Source: Protonemura montana
Lineage: Eukaryota > Arthropoda > Insecta > Plecoptera > Nemouridae
Assembly: GCA_947568835.1 (NCBI GenBank)
Contig: OX387607.1
Coordinates: 6,262,001 to 6,326,000, forward strand
Length of the DNA stretch: 64,000 bases
Reading direction: 5' to 3'
Part shown: positions 1 through 12,690 of the stretch, piece by piece
Position numbering within the stretch: position 1 is the stretch's first letter
Layout of the letters: each line of letters opens with the position of its first letter
Position numbers and translations under genes: made by a program
Notes under the pieces: model-generated
What the model saw: only the letters and a program-made list of their open reading frames with translations
The model's database searches: none
What the model was told of the DNA's origin: nothing

Positions 1-2814
1 TATTTAGTAGCTACCATTTTCGGCAATATGTCAGTTGATCGGTCGTGATTTTTCGATAAGATGGGACTCTTCTAAATCTATTAACGCGAAACCATACAAA
101 TATAAATTATTACTAGCAGTTACACAACGTTCCAGCGATTGCGTGTTTCACAATCGGCACTCGGTGCCATTACGCTCAGTAATTATATGTAATTAAATGA
201 AGTGCAACAAATTAATTCACAAGCGAAGATTTTTAAACGCTTTAAAGTGTTTGCTATTATTAAACCGTTTATCCATAGAAGTTAATTATTATGTGGAAGT
301 GCAGAATTAATTAAAATGCAAATGACTGAAACGCACACTCGCAAATACCATCTTTAAAGTGATGAGTTTGATGACACTATGTCAATTTTCTAATTAAAAA
401 TGCAGTTAAATGCACTTTGTAGGACTGTATTGCTCATACATGTAATTTCTATTAATTTTGATCGAAAATGACCTCTTTTCAGGTCACTGGATCAATACTC
501 GGTAAATTGATGGTAAAATTTTGTCAGCCAATGCAGTTTCACATTTTAAATCCAACATGGCCGCCTCTAAATCGCATGAATGTGCAGTACACGTGAAATT
601 CGCACCGAGTTTGCGTTAATTTGCGCGCAGCTTTGCGATTCGTTTTGAAAGTAGGACAGATCCGTCCTATAGCTGCATGTGTCTATAATTCGACACGCCT
701 AAAATTTCTTGCCTCGGTCGCACGCATTGGAAACAGAGGTCGCCATTTTGTTTGTGTCTGGTGCATGCACCGGAACGAATCGATCGAATGTGCGCATTCA
801 CACTAATTGCAATGCGCGGGTAATCACACACTTGATTGCACAAACATAATTACATATGTTATATACACCCGCATGACTCTATATGGTTGTTTTTTTCGCC
901 TAGCTAATTTGGTTGTTTTTATGGGGCCCTCACTAGGAAGAACGTATGGTCACGACGATTTTTTTCTTTTAAGGGCATAGGGGAATGATGTTTTTTTTTC
1001 ATTTTGTGAATGTGCAAATGTAGGTTTTTTTTTAAATGGTACATCACGAAAACTAGGATCATGTATTGTATTTTTTTTGTAAGTTTTCAAGTGGCATTAC
1101 GAGAATCTTTGTCCTATTTGTGAATATTTTGTCAGGTGTCAACATTTCAACCCTTCTCGACTTGACCATCTAAGCTGCGTTGCCAACTCACCCTTTAAAA
1201 ATATCATTGCAACCAATACTCTTGAAGACAAAACGAAGATAAATTCTGACGGCGAACAAATTTCCGAGGTAAATACTGACCTTTATACGTGAACACGATG
1301 CACAAAACGATGCAGCTTGGTTTTTGGGATACATTATAAGTTTTGTCATGTTGGCACTATCCTTTCTAGTTTAGGAGAAATTTTCTATTCAAAGATGATC
1401 TAAATTCTTGTACGACATAAAATAGGGTGCGACGCGTCCGTCGGCTCGAGGTTTTTTATATCGCGGTGCCAGAATTTTGTTTATGGAAATCTGCAATCGT
1501 TTCTTTTATTCCTCATTCTTATTTATGTACGATATGTCTTATTAATTGTTGTGAAAACTTAAAAAAAAACAACTTAACTTAAAAATCGCATGTAATCAAA
1601 ACGGTATGCCACAAGATACTTGAAGAAAAAACGAGATTTTTCAACGTCACACTACTTGTGTGCTTTGAGCGTCCATGAGTCGCCGTGTACATAATTACCG
1701 CGTCTAAGTGCACACTAATTGTCTGTGGGTGTGCCCATTGCAGTGCGCCCAAGTTCCTCTGAACGTGTGCTATCTGTCAGACCATTGGCTGGCTGATAAC
1801 GTTATCACACTCTCAGATCTCTAGAAGGTGCAACCTCCGCCGGCCCGAGATGTTTTTGCAATAGAAATGTTTTCTGGGCATGTTCAGGCATTTCAGAGGG
1901 ACACAGACTAAAAAGACGTACAGGAATGTCATGATTTTACGGAATTTTGCGCTGACTATTCGAATTCATTCGCTAAGGACGATAGATTCTTAAAAGAAAT
2001 AGCTATGGGGGATGTAAGTTTTGGATTCCTTACTCAAATTTGGAGCAAATGACAATGTTTGCATTTAAAAGAAAGCACTTTGGATGCATTTGCTCATATA
2101 TTTGCCTTCTCACTCTATCTAAACCATGTCCTAAACCATGTTAGCAAGCTATTTTTATTTTTTTTTTAGTAGGTTTGTGGCATTTTGTCTATATGGGGGA
2201 AAAAGGGCTTCCAGCTTTCGGAGGAAAATGGTAAAATTGTGTGGCCACGGATAGCAGCTTTCACATGCGGCATGATATTTATAATCGCTATGTAATTAAT
2301 GGCTGGACCATACACCAAGCTTCCTTCACTACTAATTTCAACCATCGAAATCGGCTGAGTCAAATGATTTTATTTTAAAGTTATTCTAAAAATATGATAC
2401 GAAGAGCAAATACGGAAATCTCATCGTTGTCTTTTTAGCTGAACTCCAAGGCTAAAAAAAAACACATGGAGAGAACGTTTTTTTATTTCTTCAGATAAGT
2501 CACGCGCCTAATTCGTTGGTAGGTAGTAAACTCACTCGCTAGTCTACTGCTAGTCTAAGGCTGTGAAATTGAAAGGTGCAATAAATAAATTGACGTTTCT
2601 AAGATGGGAGGAAGACCTTTAAGAAAATGTACAGTCAATCAATAATCATGCGCGCAATAGGAGACCGCCATGTTAATTTCGTAAGTAAGTATAATTTAAT
2701 ATCATCTTGACACGCATACGTCAGAACTACTTCAATTCAATTTTCATTAATTTTATTCACGTTTGAATAATTTATTTTAAAAAATATATTAGGTTTCAGC
2801 GAAGGAACATAATT
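1..2814. other. No gene recognised (AT-rich, left flank)
   Basis: AT-rich sequence with many short T and A runs. No reading frame shows a recognisable domain; the only one of note (about 61 codons, from 621) has no sign of being real. No copy of the repeat families described below was seen here. It could hold unrecognised regulatory DNA or untranslated exons. Confidence 0.6.
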
Positions 2815-3120
2815 TTCCGGCAGAGGCGCTACCGGTCGTTTAGGAGTGACATGCGGGCCAACTGTCGTTTAAAAAAAAATACTAAAAATCATCTCCGCTG
2901 ATGCACGCCATTTTCCCTTTTATCTACAGCTTTTGTCGTGCCAAGATGTTTTCTTTTTCAAGCTAGTGTAATCAAATTTTCACAAATTTAAAAAATCGTC
3001 GGAATTATTTTGAATTTATTTGTGGAATTCTGCTACTGAAATCATAACTGACGTATTATTCATGAGTTGGTAGAAATGCTGGCGGGCTGATACCTTTTCT
3101 CGCGGGGTAGACTCGATAAA
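2815..3120 (+). repeat. Dispersed repeat family D, copy 1
   Basis: About 300 bp that aligns by eye, in the same orientation, with 61095-61415. Shared landmarks in order are a GAGGCGC-ACTGGTCG-like start, GTGACATGCG, an A-rich run, CATCTC-GCTGAT, CAAGATGTTTT, and a GGGCTGATA-CTT-TCTCG end. No coding capacity was seen. The class (MITE, SINE or other) is undetermined because ends and target duplications are unclear. Confidence 0.7.
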
Positions 3121-3799
3121 TACAATCAATTTCCTCTTGGATCAGAATCCGTAAGATAAAACCGAACCGGGACACTCCAAAGAAAAATGCAAGAACTCAA
3201 TAAGTCGACAACTCTTTGCGGAGCATATCTCTTAAAATGTCCCAAATATCCGAAACCTAAGACGACAAGAAGACGCTCACTGAAGTTTCTTTGCGTATGT
3301 GCTGCTGCATACGCACACAAATAACCAGCACTCGAATGAAGAAGGAAAGCACCATTCAAGTGCCTTACGTTCATCTGTTTGTCTGCAACAATGACAATGC
3401 GCCAAGGACGCTCTCGAGCAGGCTAGCACCAAAACATTAGCACCGACCGCTCTAGCCAGTGAAAGACCAAACTATAATATTCTCATGGCTGCAGAACCCG
3501 ATGCTTGCGGTACGCCATGCTTTGTCGAAGGTCGGGATGATTTAGTTAATTGCATGGAATTAAAATGCAGAAACAAAAAAAAACTTACCAGTTTACACGT
3601 TTCCGCAATGTTTGAAAAAATGTGTGCTTCAATGGACATGGTCTACACAGAAGCATTCTAGCTTTACTTTTGTTTAGATTAGTTGATTTCTCTTTGGTGT
3701 TTATAGCGAATCAATGTTTCGACAACGGTGATCAATTGTTTAGATATGGTGGCAATGATGATACGGATGATTTTAACATTACCGAGACTAGAAGGGAGA
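3121..3799. other. No gene recognised
   Basis: Overlapping short reading frames on both strands have no recognisable domain. Nothing else was seen. Confidence 0.5.
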
Positions 3800-4066
3800 A
3801 TGGTAGACCTGGTGCCGTCACGTAGTTTACTTCTTTCTAGCAGTAAAATAGGACTACCATTATGAAAAGCAGTACAACTCGAACAACAGGATTCCTTCAC
3901 TAATTCATGGCGTCAACAGGAGGGCAAGTAAAGCCTTTGTATTTAGTTGAATTTTTTTTAAAACTCGCTATCAAACAAAACTGGTCTTGTGGTGGTCATC
4001 CATCTGATACCTGACCTAGCGCAGTATTGCTCAACTTACGAATCACACGCCAAAGCGTTCGGTGTG
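3800..4066 (-). repeat. 5S-rRNA-derived SINE-like element (family A), diverged copy
   Basis: Read on the minus strand, the right end begins with the 5S-like head: GAACGCTTTGGCGTG, then GTAAGTTGAGCAA in place of GAAGTTAAGCAA, then a degraded GGTATCAGATGGATGACCACC. The body contains the family's GTACTGCTTTTC and GGAATCCTGTTGTTCGAGTTGTAC stretches. It is more diverged than the copies at 17654 and 25252. The left boundary is approximate. Confidence 0.7.
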
Positions 4067-5017
4067 AGTTGGAAGGTTGAAGACATTTGACGGTATTAAT
4101 CTTTCATTGAACTTTCGTTATTCTTTTTTAATACAAGCAGGATATCTGTATTTCGACCCCAATAAGTCGTACGTTCAACAGCAATTGAAATCGCAAATTA
4201 ATATGTCTGTGTACCAATCTTTCATTGCGAAATACACGGGAGCGTCGAGCGACAACTAGATCAGCTAACACCTCAAGGCGAAACAAACGGAATTGGCTCC
4301 AAATACGAAAATGACCGTAACCTAATGGTAACCATAGGTTTACGTTGCTGTTCACTATTGCGCCTCGGGAGTTTTGAGAATGACAGTAAACCACAAACAG
4401 GGTTATCGGATGAGTCCGATCCATCGAGTATGTTTTTTTTTCTCCATTAAAGTTAAATTGAATTTGATTCCAGAGCAAATTTGGGCGAGCTGTAACATTG
4501 CTAACATTTTTGTCGATTATTTGACAGCTGTAGAAAAGATTTTAGAGAAAAACAATTTTCGGTTCGAGTCGATTTAAAATTCGAGTAAATATGGCCGATC
4601 CTACAGCCCTCTTGCAAAAAAAACTCATACTGTGTGATTCGAATTTTTAGTCATGTGGTACTAACCCAGAAAATACTATTGCAATGAGGCAATTCTGACT
4701 TTCGGTGTTAATTTGTTTTGGAAGATACCATCATGCCAGACGAAAATCAAAGAGCTTATTGTAATTCATAAGTCTACGCCGCCCAAATCCGACAGTCAGA
4801 CCAGCGCTCCTCATCAGGAGGGCTGTGGAGGGAGGGAGGGGGGGGGGGGGGGTCCATGCTAATTGCTAGACGCATGGCGGAAGATGTAACTCAACTTTCC
4901 GCTCCAGTGGTCGTGATAGACGACGAAGCAGGAAGGTCACTCGGGTCATTAAGTCATCAGGGTAACAAAAGCAAACAGCACGGCGGAGTGGCTGTTCCAG
5001 AATAGCCAGCAATCATT
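4067..5017. other. No gene; contains G-rich tract at 4827-4852
   Basis: Short frames of 60-116 codons overlap on both strands without recognisable products. The notable element is a purine tract at 4827-4852, GGAGGGAGGG followed by an uninterrupted G run of about 15, which could form a G-quadruplex. Confidence 0.5.
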
Positions 5018-5310
5018 ATTGAGTTTGTAGGTATAGTCAGAGAGTCAGCGCTAATTTTAAACCGTCTTCACGAGAAATTACCGCCATATGATTACTTAAC
5101 TGACAACTAGGTAGAGTCACCGTCCATTGATGTAAATGTATCGATATTTTGATTCGTAATTATTTAAATGCAGAGGTTTTTATAAAAACGAAGGCCGCAA
5201 GTGCCATCTGGTGGCACCTACCGCTACCACGTGTTGCTGGGTCATTTGCTCAGCAGAAAGTTTAACGTTAACGCTCGCCCTCTGACTATATCTATAAACT
5301 TAAAGCTATC
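5018..5310. repeat. Family C repeat: minus fragment plus plus-strand copy
   Basis: Positions 5105-5310 carry the family C signature: ATCGATATTTT, GGCCGCAAGTGCCATCTGG, TACCACGTGTTGC, GCTCAGCAGAAAGTTTA and CCTCTGACTATAT. Immediately upstream (5018-5062) ATTGAGTTTGTAGG and CAGAGAGTCAGCGCTAA match the family in the opposite orientation (compare 32280-32330). Two copies of opposite polarity therefore abut here. No coding capacity. Confidence 0.7.
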
Positions 5311-7734
5311 ATCGAAAATGATGGTTTGTTGGAGACAAAATTCATGCCGTGCAGATGGCTAGTTTAAAAAGACCATGGCGCAAATCTTAATTACGAATCT
5401 CTGTAAGTTGTTAGAGAAAAAAAAGTTGGATGATATCTGAGACGAGAGCAGTGATCTTCAAGAATGCCAGTGTTTTGTCAAGCGGTAGTTTGTGTGTGGC
5501 ATTATTAAGATGTGTAAATGCTTCTGGGAAAATAATTTCAGTGTTTTGAACTTGGTCGTTGTCTCGAATTAGGTCGTTTTTTTATGTTTTGAATTGGAAT
5601 TTTTTAAGAGCATTTGATGACCACGTAAAGATTCGAGTGCGCAAAAAAAATTGTGTACTGAAAAATAATTGTCCTCTTTGACGAAGCCGCTTAAAATCTT
5701 CGCAGTCACACAGCTGGACATTCAAAAGTAATTAAATTATCAAATTTTGAGTTTCGGCTAACCCACCAAAATATCGGTTTCGATTTCCAATGCAACTTTG
5801 CTACCGCGCGTTGTCGGCACAGCATAACTAACAATTGCGATGGAAACACATGGTAGCTAATTGCTTCAATTCATTATCCTTGGCAGAACGCTACAATGTT
5901 TCTCTTAAACAGAAGATGACATAATGATTGATAGATTCGCTGTGCTAGCCTTGATCTGTCCGCTACTAACGCAAAGCTTTCAGAATTCAACTCATTCATT
6001 ATTGCCATTTGGTCAGAGTAAAAAAAAAGGTGTCCAGCTTTTTACATTCGTTATTTAGAAGAAGAAAAAAACGAAATAGAAAAGCAGTAAAACTGTGAAG
6101 TATATGGAAGTCGAGGTTCATATGAAAGAAATTATTATTCCAGCTGGTATACGAGATAGTGGTGTGTTGTAGTTAAAACGATATCTTCGTGGGAAATGAA
6201 CGTCTGGAGATTTCTTGACTACACACCCGTTCTGGATGCAGATTTGCTACTTTATAAGAAGCGTGTGATGTGATTTTTTTTTGTATTAATTAAAATAGTG
6301 GTCGTACGAGAAAGAAGTATAAAAAATATAGAGAGTAGAAAATAAGTATAAAAATATATAATCTTACAAAACGAGATCTGACCGAGAATGTTAGAGATTA
6401 AGGTACACTATACCGTAAAGATTGGGTCGAAGTGTTCAAATTTACAGAAAACCATACACAATTTTGAATCGTAAATTTTGTGCATGTGTAATGATTTCCA
6501 CAAACATTTTGAAACATTGTACTAGCAAAATTAGATGCCAGTGCACCTACGATAACGTATTATAAGTGACGATTCAATCTCTCGGCCATCTCTTTGCTAG
6601 CCGCAAGAAACTTAGTATTAAATGGAGTACAGTTGCTAAAAGTTAGATAAAAATAGTTGGACTTAACTTAGCATTCATAGCCCAGTTGAAATATTTCTCT
6701 TTTGAGTTCTGTGCGGTTTTAAAATTACAATTCCAGATGTGCTATCCCTGCGATTGTGGTTTTTGGGACTCGGTCACAGTAGCTGGGGTAGATACGGCCT
6801 CGCACTCCTGTCAAAGAGACGCTTAGGATGGGAACGACATCTGTGCACGTCCCCGACAAGCCCAGTCGTCTACCAAATACATCAACTTATGAATAATAAA
6901 CGTTGTTATCGTGTCGGGTTTGGTCGGTTTTTACGATGCTTTTCGTGCAAGGTCTCCCATGTTTTTAAGAGGATATAAAAAAATATAGAAATATTTTATA
7001 GAAATGTGCACAGTTTTTAACTGGGATATATCAAAACCAGAGACTTAAAACAATACACGACTCTCAAAGAGCAATTTATAGAAATTGGTGTAATTAAAAA
7101 TGGACAAATATTACAGTAATAAGCCGTGCGTCTAAAATTAAATGCCGTTCTCGCTTAAATATTTTTGTACGCTCGCTGTAATTCTTTGCTAATTATACAT
7201 CAAGTCATACGAACTTTAACATCAACATATCCGATCATAGTGCATCTATAAAATTCTTTGAATCACGCGTGAAATCCACAATAAATCACCATGCAAGTGA
7301 TTAATTTTAGACAACAAGTACCACACCACCACATGCATCCTCCCATGTAGCGAAAAACAAAACTGTAAATACCAGTTGTAGGTTTTCCCTCTCCCCACCG
7401 GTCAACATCCTACTTGCGGCTTACTCTGCTACGACGCCGGGAAGAGTTAAACCAAGATCCAGACCTTGGTCAGAAGTCTTCCCGTTTCCCGTGTTTCCCG
7501 GCTGCCCGCAACGGGATCCGCTCAGTAATTCGTGTTTCCGCTCCAGGCGGAACAACACGTGTTTGCGGTCATCTCTTGATAATTGATCGTGTTCTCTGTT
7601 TGTCTCTTTTTGTTGGTCGCTTATTGAAATTTGGTGGTGTATTGTTGTCGACTGTGAGGATAAAGCATCAATTTTCGTTTTTCGTGTCTTTGTTAACAAA
7701 TTTTAAACTTTTCATTTTGAAGAACACTAATATT
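5311..7734. other. No gene recognised
   Basis: Mostly AT-rich. The end (about 7400-7600) is GC-richer and holds clustered GGGAAA-type motifs on the minus strand (7476-7512), described under findings. Open frames of 122 (+) and 92 (-) codons overlap there, but neither has a recognisable domain. Confidence 0.5.
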
Positions 7735-7860
7735 CTCTCAAGGACTCGAATCCCGACCTCCTGGTTTCGATCCACGGGTTAGAGTCCTCGATTGGGCACC
7801 AATCCGTTGTTTTATCCGTTGTCAGCGTTTGCAATTTAAATCAGATTTCACAACCATTAA
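7735..7860. repeat. tRNA-related SINE-like repeat (family B), degenerate
   Basis: A reverse-oriented B-box-like stretch, GGACTCGAATCCCGACCTCC, matches the tRNA-like core at 60602-60625. It is followed in forward orientation by the family tail, CAGCGTTTGCAATTTAAATC. This is the same reverse-core/forward-tail layout as the copies at 26340 and 42085, but more decayed. Confidence 0.55.
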
Positions 7861-10409
7861 CCTACTAACGAAGTAAAGTACCTACTATTCGGAAATTTTA
7901 AATGTGGATTCATTTTGTGAATAGTTTTATTACATGTCTGCAATCAGATCAATACGAGTCCTCGCTATCGAAAGTGGCTATCCATTTGCTTACAAAAAAT
8001 CGATAATGTAATCATCTGAATCAATGCATGGCAATCATGTGATTAGTAATGTGTCATAAATTAAGCGACTTGTCTGCATAGAGATACTGCTGGAAAGATC
8101 GGCTATAAGAGATTTATTTGGCTTTTATTTGCTCTATTCAGTGCTCGCAGTTTTAGAATTTTGGTTTAAAATGCAGTTAGCTGTATTGTTCCCAATACTG
8201 AATGCAGTGCAAAGTTTAGTTGAACCGTTTGCTAATAGAGAACTCTGCATGCACTAAATATGGATTATTCAAGGTGATATAAAATTGAACTTTTTGCAGC
8301 ACAAACGCGCGAAATTTGAAATATAGATGAACTGGTACATAATGCATTTCACAATTCGCTGCTTTCTTAGCATAAAGTTAAATATTTGTTTTCAAAACTC
8401 ACTTTTCATTTAGAAAATAAATTTGACGTGTTTTCAGCGGTAATACGATAAAATTATAAAAGAAATGTGTCATCGAACAATGATTCTTATAGATTGATAT
8501 GTCGAGTTCAACAAACAGTTCAACAAAAAACCGTTTCCTTCTTTACAAAAGAAAAAACTAATATTAATAATACAAATTTTCCCCATAAAACAATACACTC
8601 GACGGTAAAACTGCTTAATGTACAAAAAACCATTTCTTCATGGCGTCAAGGGTCAAATGACTCCTAACACTTTCTAACACTTGCTCCAACAAGCAACGCC
8701 ACCTTCTTACAAGGTTGATAAAAGTGCAACAACCACGATGTGCACTTGCTGCACTTATGAATCGAGTGTATGTGTGCATTTCCTTGTAAACGCGAGTGCA
8801 TTCTCTCGGTTCTTCGAACTCGTCCAGTAACGATCCGCCAGATGATAGCGTTAGCAGTAATCGAATACTGTTTATCGTTCACGCAAGACTTTTCCTCTTT
8901 CGCATGCACTTTTCGCTATTCCTGTCGGTCAAGCTGAAAGCGAAATTGGATAGAAATTTTTTTTTGATACGATTTGGTATTCTTTATTGTGCTTTGTGAG
9001 CCCCCATTCTCAAAGTATTTGTAATTTTATGAGATTTTCTAAACGTTTTTGACCACACCAGTTTTTGGACCACTTGGTCAAAACTAGATGATGAAACATG
9101 CATTTATGTTAGATTCCTCTTATGGAACTTGCGTATTTGTCATAAACACCACATGTTTTAATAATAAAACAAAATGATAACGCCTTTCCCATTCCAAACA
9201 CTTGCGACGAAAGAAAATAGCAAACGCGGAATGGTTCTGAATCCTCATCTAAATGTCAACCGAGTTGGCATCAATTCTAGATGAACACATAAAAGCCGAT
9301 CTCGAATGCCGTCTCGAAACTGCCACGCTGGCGCCACCACGCAATTCGCTTCGGCTCGGAACTCAAATTGAACGTGCAAGCTCCCTTTTCTTTCAATTAC
9401 ACACCCCACCCAAGTGCCGAGGCATCTAATACCAAACAATGGGTCGGCGCCGACACCACTGACAACACCACTGTACGAAACACTAGAGCCTCTGACCAGG
9501 AAATAGTTTGTTACATTTCTCGGCGTTTGCTTTGTGATCTTTTAACTTCAATCTACATTAACCACAGACTAGGGGAATCGGTTTGTTCCTCAGAGAATTA
9601 GTTGGCGTTTCCTGCTTGAGGGGTTGATGCACTAGTAAAGTTTTAATTACATGCGGGCTCTGTTAACCAACAGTCGGTTGGTCGACGTGGCTAATTGTTT
9701 TATACGTTGCAAGTGTTTTTAATTGTTGTGCTGTGAGTATTATAAGTTCACTCGATATGAAAAGTTATGTCGTCTTCTTCAGCCATTCCCTTAAGATAAT
9801 AATTAATTACTGTCATGATTATTAATATCGTTTCATTAAAGAAAAGGCATTTTATTTGTACCTGTACTTATATTTTAATCAAATGACACCGATATCAAAG
9901 AAAAATACTAATGTGATAACTCACTTGATTTATTTTATTACATAAAAATAATCCGGTAAGTGTGCTTTTGAGAATTACAAGCACGCCCAGGATTTCCTCA
10001 ACTACGATAATCAATTATTTTGATATATTGCTGTTTTGCGCAATTCATCTATTTTATGTGATTTTTATTGAAACTGATATTTACGACTTGAAACGAGACC
10101 GAAATATCTGTTTATATCTTCTTTACTTTTCACTTGACATTTTTCAAAATATCCCTGAAATAACGGTAGTTATTCAAATTATGCTTCTATGCTACGTCGT
10201 ATAGAGATTTGTGAAAATACGCTCGTCCAACGCGGCCAATGGGGCAATGATGCCGTGCATTTTTCAAATTGTCAAAGCTAGTTATTTCGGATACTGTGAC
10301 TTGACGCGAGGGCATTAATCTCGGTCGCGGCGACCCGAAGGGCTCCGCAAATCCCACATGATAAACGTGAGTTAGAAGATATTGTTAACTAATCCTAGCC
10401 GTACAAATA
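7861..10409. other. No gene recognised
   Basis: Short overlapping frames only. A small GC-rich island near 10310-10350 contains the palindrome GGTCGC-G-GCGACC. No known element was recognised. Confidence 0.5.
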
Positions 10410-10562
10410 GACCATCTCCAAGCCTCTATCTTAAGCCGCCGCCGCCTCTGAGCGGAGATTTATGCGCTGCTCAGAACGGGTTCCATCTTCCATATTTTCT
10501 ACTCGACAAATTAATTGGTCGGATATAAATACGCTTTGCATTCGGTTGAGTGATCATTTGAG
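10410..10562 (+). promoter_or_regulatory. Candidate TATA/Initiator core promoter
   Basis: A GC-rich stretch (about 10430-10500, with GCCGCCGCCGCC) precedes GATATAAATAC; the TATAAATA starts at 10524. An Initiator-like TCATTT places its A at 10555, 31 bp from the first T of the TATA box. That is the classical TATA-to-start spacing of insect RNA polymerase II promoters. It faces Atf3, whose first coding exon lies about 5 kb downstream and whose leader probably begins upstream, so it could be an Atf3 promoter. No transcript evidence is available, and AT-rich DNA gives chance TATA matches. Confidence 0.3.
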
Positions 10563-12461
10563 ATGGTAATTTGTCTAACTGGGTAGAAAACTAGAAATTA
10601 AACGCGTTAGGAATGAGACATTTTGTTGAATAGTGTGGATTTTGACTTTTAAAACATCATAAATTGAGGTTAAATCCGTCTAAGTTGTGTTACATACAAA
10701 GACGCTGAAACCATCAGACTTCTGCAATACTTCGTCGTTTGTTTTATCAGAAGCACCAATTACAAAGTCATATTTTTTAATTTGGTGGCAAAATTTGCGT
10801 CTAGATGGTCTAGAAGGGCCTTGGCAAGTTCCCCTATCGAGTTAGCTTCGATTTTTACTCAAAATATAATAAATCATCAAGGAATCACTGAGGTGTTCCA
10901 CACTATTTGAAAGAAAAAAAACGTACGACCATCCTCACAGAAACATCAACAACAGGCGTTCAATTAAGCAAATCTCCATATACTCACGAATTCATCAATC
11001 TTCATCTCAGTAAGCTAACTAAACCAAACATCGCTTAATTGCCAGCACTGCTCGCTGACGAGCGACTCTCTCATGAAGCAAGTTGCAGCCTTTCAACCGC
11101 TACTTACAAAACCACCACAGAGCTATAGAGCAAACAGAATAAAAAAACTCTTATATCGTGCAAAGAATGAGATGTAAATATAGTTCAGTAGGTTTCTACG
11201 TTGACATGTTTGTAGAGAAATTGGCCTTGCCATGGATGTGGGGAAGGGATAGAGGGGTCGGAAAATTGTTAGGGGATGTTTACACTGGAACGAGTCCACA
11301 TGGTTGCTTCCCTGTCAGATGACTGGTGGCTGTAACCCGGCACCACCGGTGAATCATTCGCCACGGACGGAAAATTGGTCAATCACGACGGTGCCTCAGA
11401 CACCAATCACGTCTCGAGCTTGGCACATTAGAATCTTTTATTTCTGAATTGTTTGCATTGCTATTTTATGCCAGTTAGGGTGCCTGGATGTCGATAATTT
11501 CGCTCGCTGAATGGGAGATAAAAAAAAACATGAAAACTAGCAGTGACCAAACCAAATAAAGTATTTATACGCTGACCGAAATAGATGGTAAATTACACAG
11601 ATAAACCTTTTTTTTCATTGCATTATTCTTGCCTTCAGAACCGCTGTATCCATGGCATCGCCATGACATACCAAATGTTTTGCTGTTAAGAATAAATTCC
11701 TGCTTTTGGCACTGTGACATCCAATACGGACCTACAGAAAACAATCGAATCGTTGTTATTACCAACCGACCTGCGTGTACAGTTTTAGCATTTGCGCTCA
11801 AAATCGGCTCATCATTGGGATATATCGAATGTAGTCACAAAACGCACCAAATTCAGACATTTTACCATTTAAAAAATGATTTACACAGGGAAATTTTTCG
11901 CATAATCTTTTAGATTCAACCCTTGTTTGCAACCCTTATTGCAATCCTCGTGCCAAACATCTACAAAGAAAATTTTGCAAACTTTGTTCTTAATTTTTGA
12001 CACTGGTAGGTTGACCATCTGATTATAGAGTACCAAAAAAAAAAAACGATATTCAGGCATCTTGCCATTTAAAATCCGCTCCCCTCTGCGTAAACAATTT
12101 GGTGTTACGCCTATAAACACCGTGTGCTCCCGACCCAGAGAACGCCTGTTAAAATCGCTCGACAAGTTTTTTTTTTCTTGTCATCTTCTTGCTACTGATT
12201 GACGAGCACCAATCTGTCATGTCTTTCCCGACACACAAGCTGCCGCCACCCACCTCGCTCAGAACGGGGCGGAGAGTGTTTAAGGTGCCGTCCCGTCTGC
12301 CGCGGTACTCGACGACGAATTGCCATAAAGTGGGACGAGTGGACTATACACCCTTTAATTGTATCTATAAATACCGAAGAGAATACATTTCAGAAAAACT
12401 TTGTATAATAGATCAACTAAAATGGCATAGATACAAAAATGTTTTAAAAATACACCAACCA
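10563..12461. other. No gene recognised
   Basis: AT-rich with short frames on both strands (up to 94 codons near 11629-12165), none recognisable. If 10524 is an Atf3 promoter, this would be leader or first-intron sequence. Confidence 0.45.
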
Positions 12462-12690
12462 ATTATTTGGCGTGGAATACCGTTTCTCGTGCGATTTGCG
12501 AAGTTAAGCACACTGCGCTGAGTCAGTAAATGGATGGGTAACCATCATAAACACGACCAGTTCTGTTCCGGAGAGAAGTTGGAGGGATCAAAGTTAATAC
12601 AGCAACTTCTCTCGCCTTACTCAACCTCTCGACAGCTTGGATTTGTGAAAGAATCCTGTTGTTCGCGTTGTACCGTCATTCAAAAGAGTA
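12462..12690 (+). repeat. 5S-rRNA-derived SINE-like element (family A), 3'-truncated
   Basis: The head TTTGGCGTGGAATACCG, GCGAAGTTAAGCACA and GAGTCAGTAAATGGATGGGT corresponds to the internal promoter half of 5S rRNA. The family body follows: CGACCAGTTCTGTTCCG, CAGCAACTTCTCTCGCC and GGATTTGTGAAAGAATCCTG. The copy stops before the family's 3' GATGATG-rich tail. Confidence 0.8.

Noticed and set aside
4838-4852. Long G run as a biological signal
   Set aside because: A homopolymer at this length may be a sequencing or assembly artefact; mentioned only as a tract.
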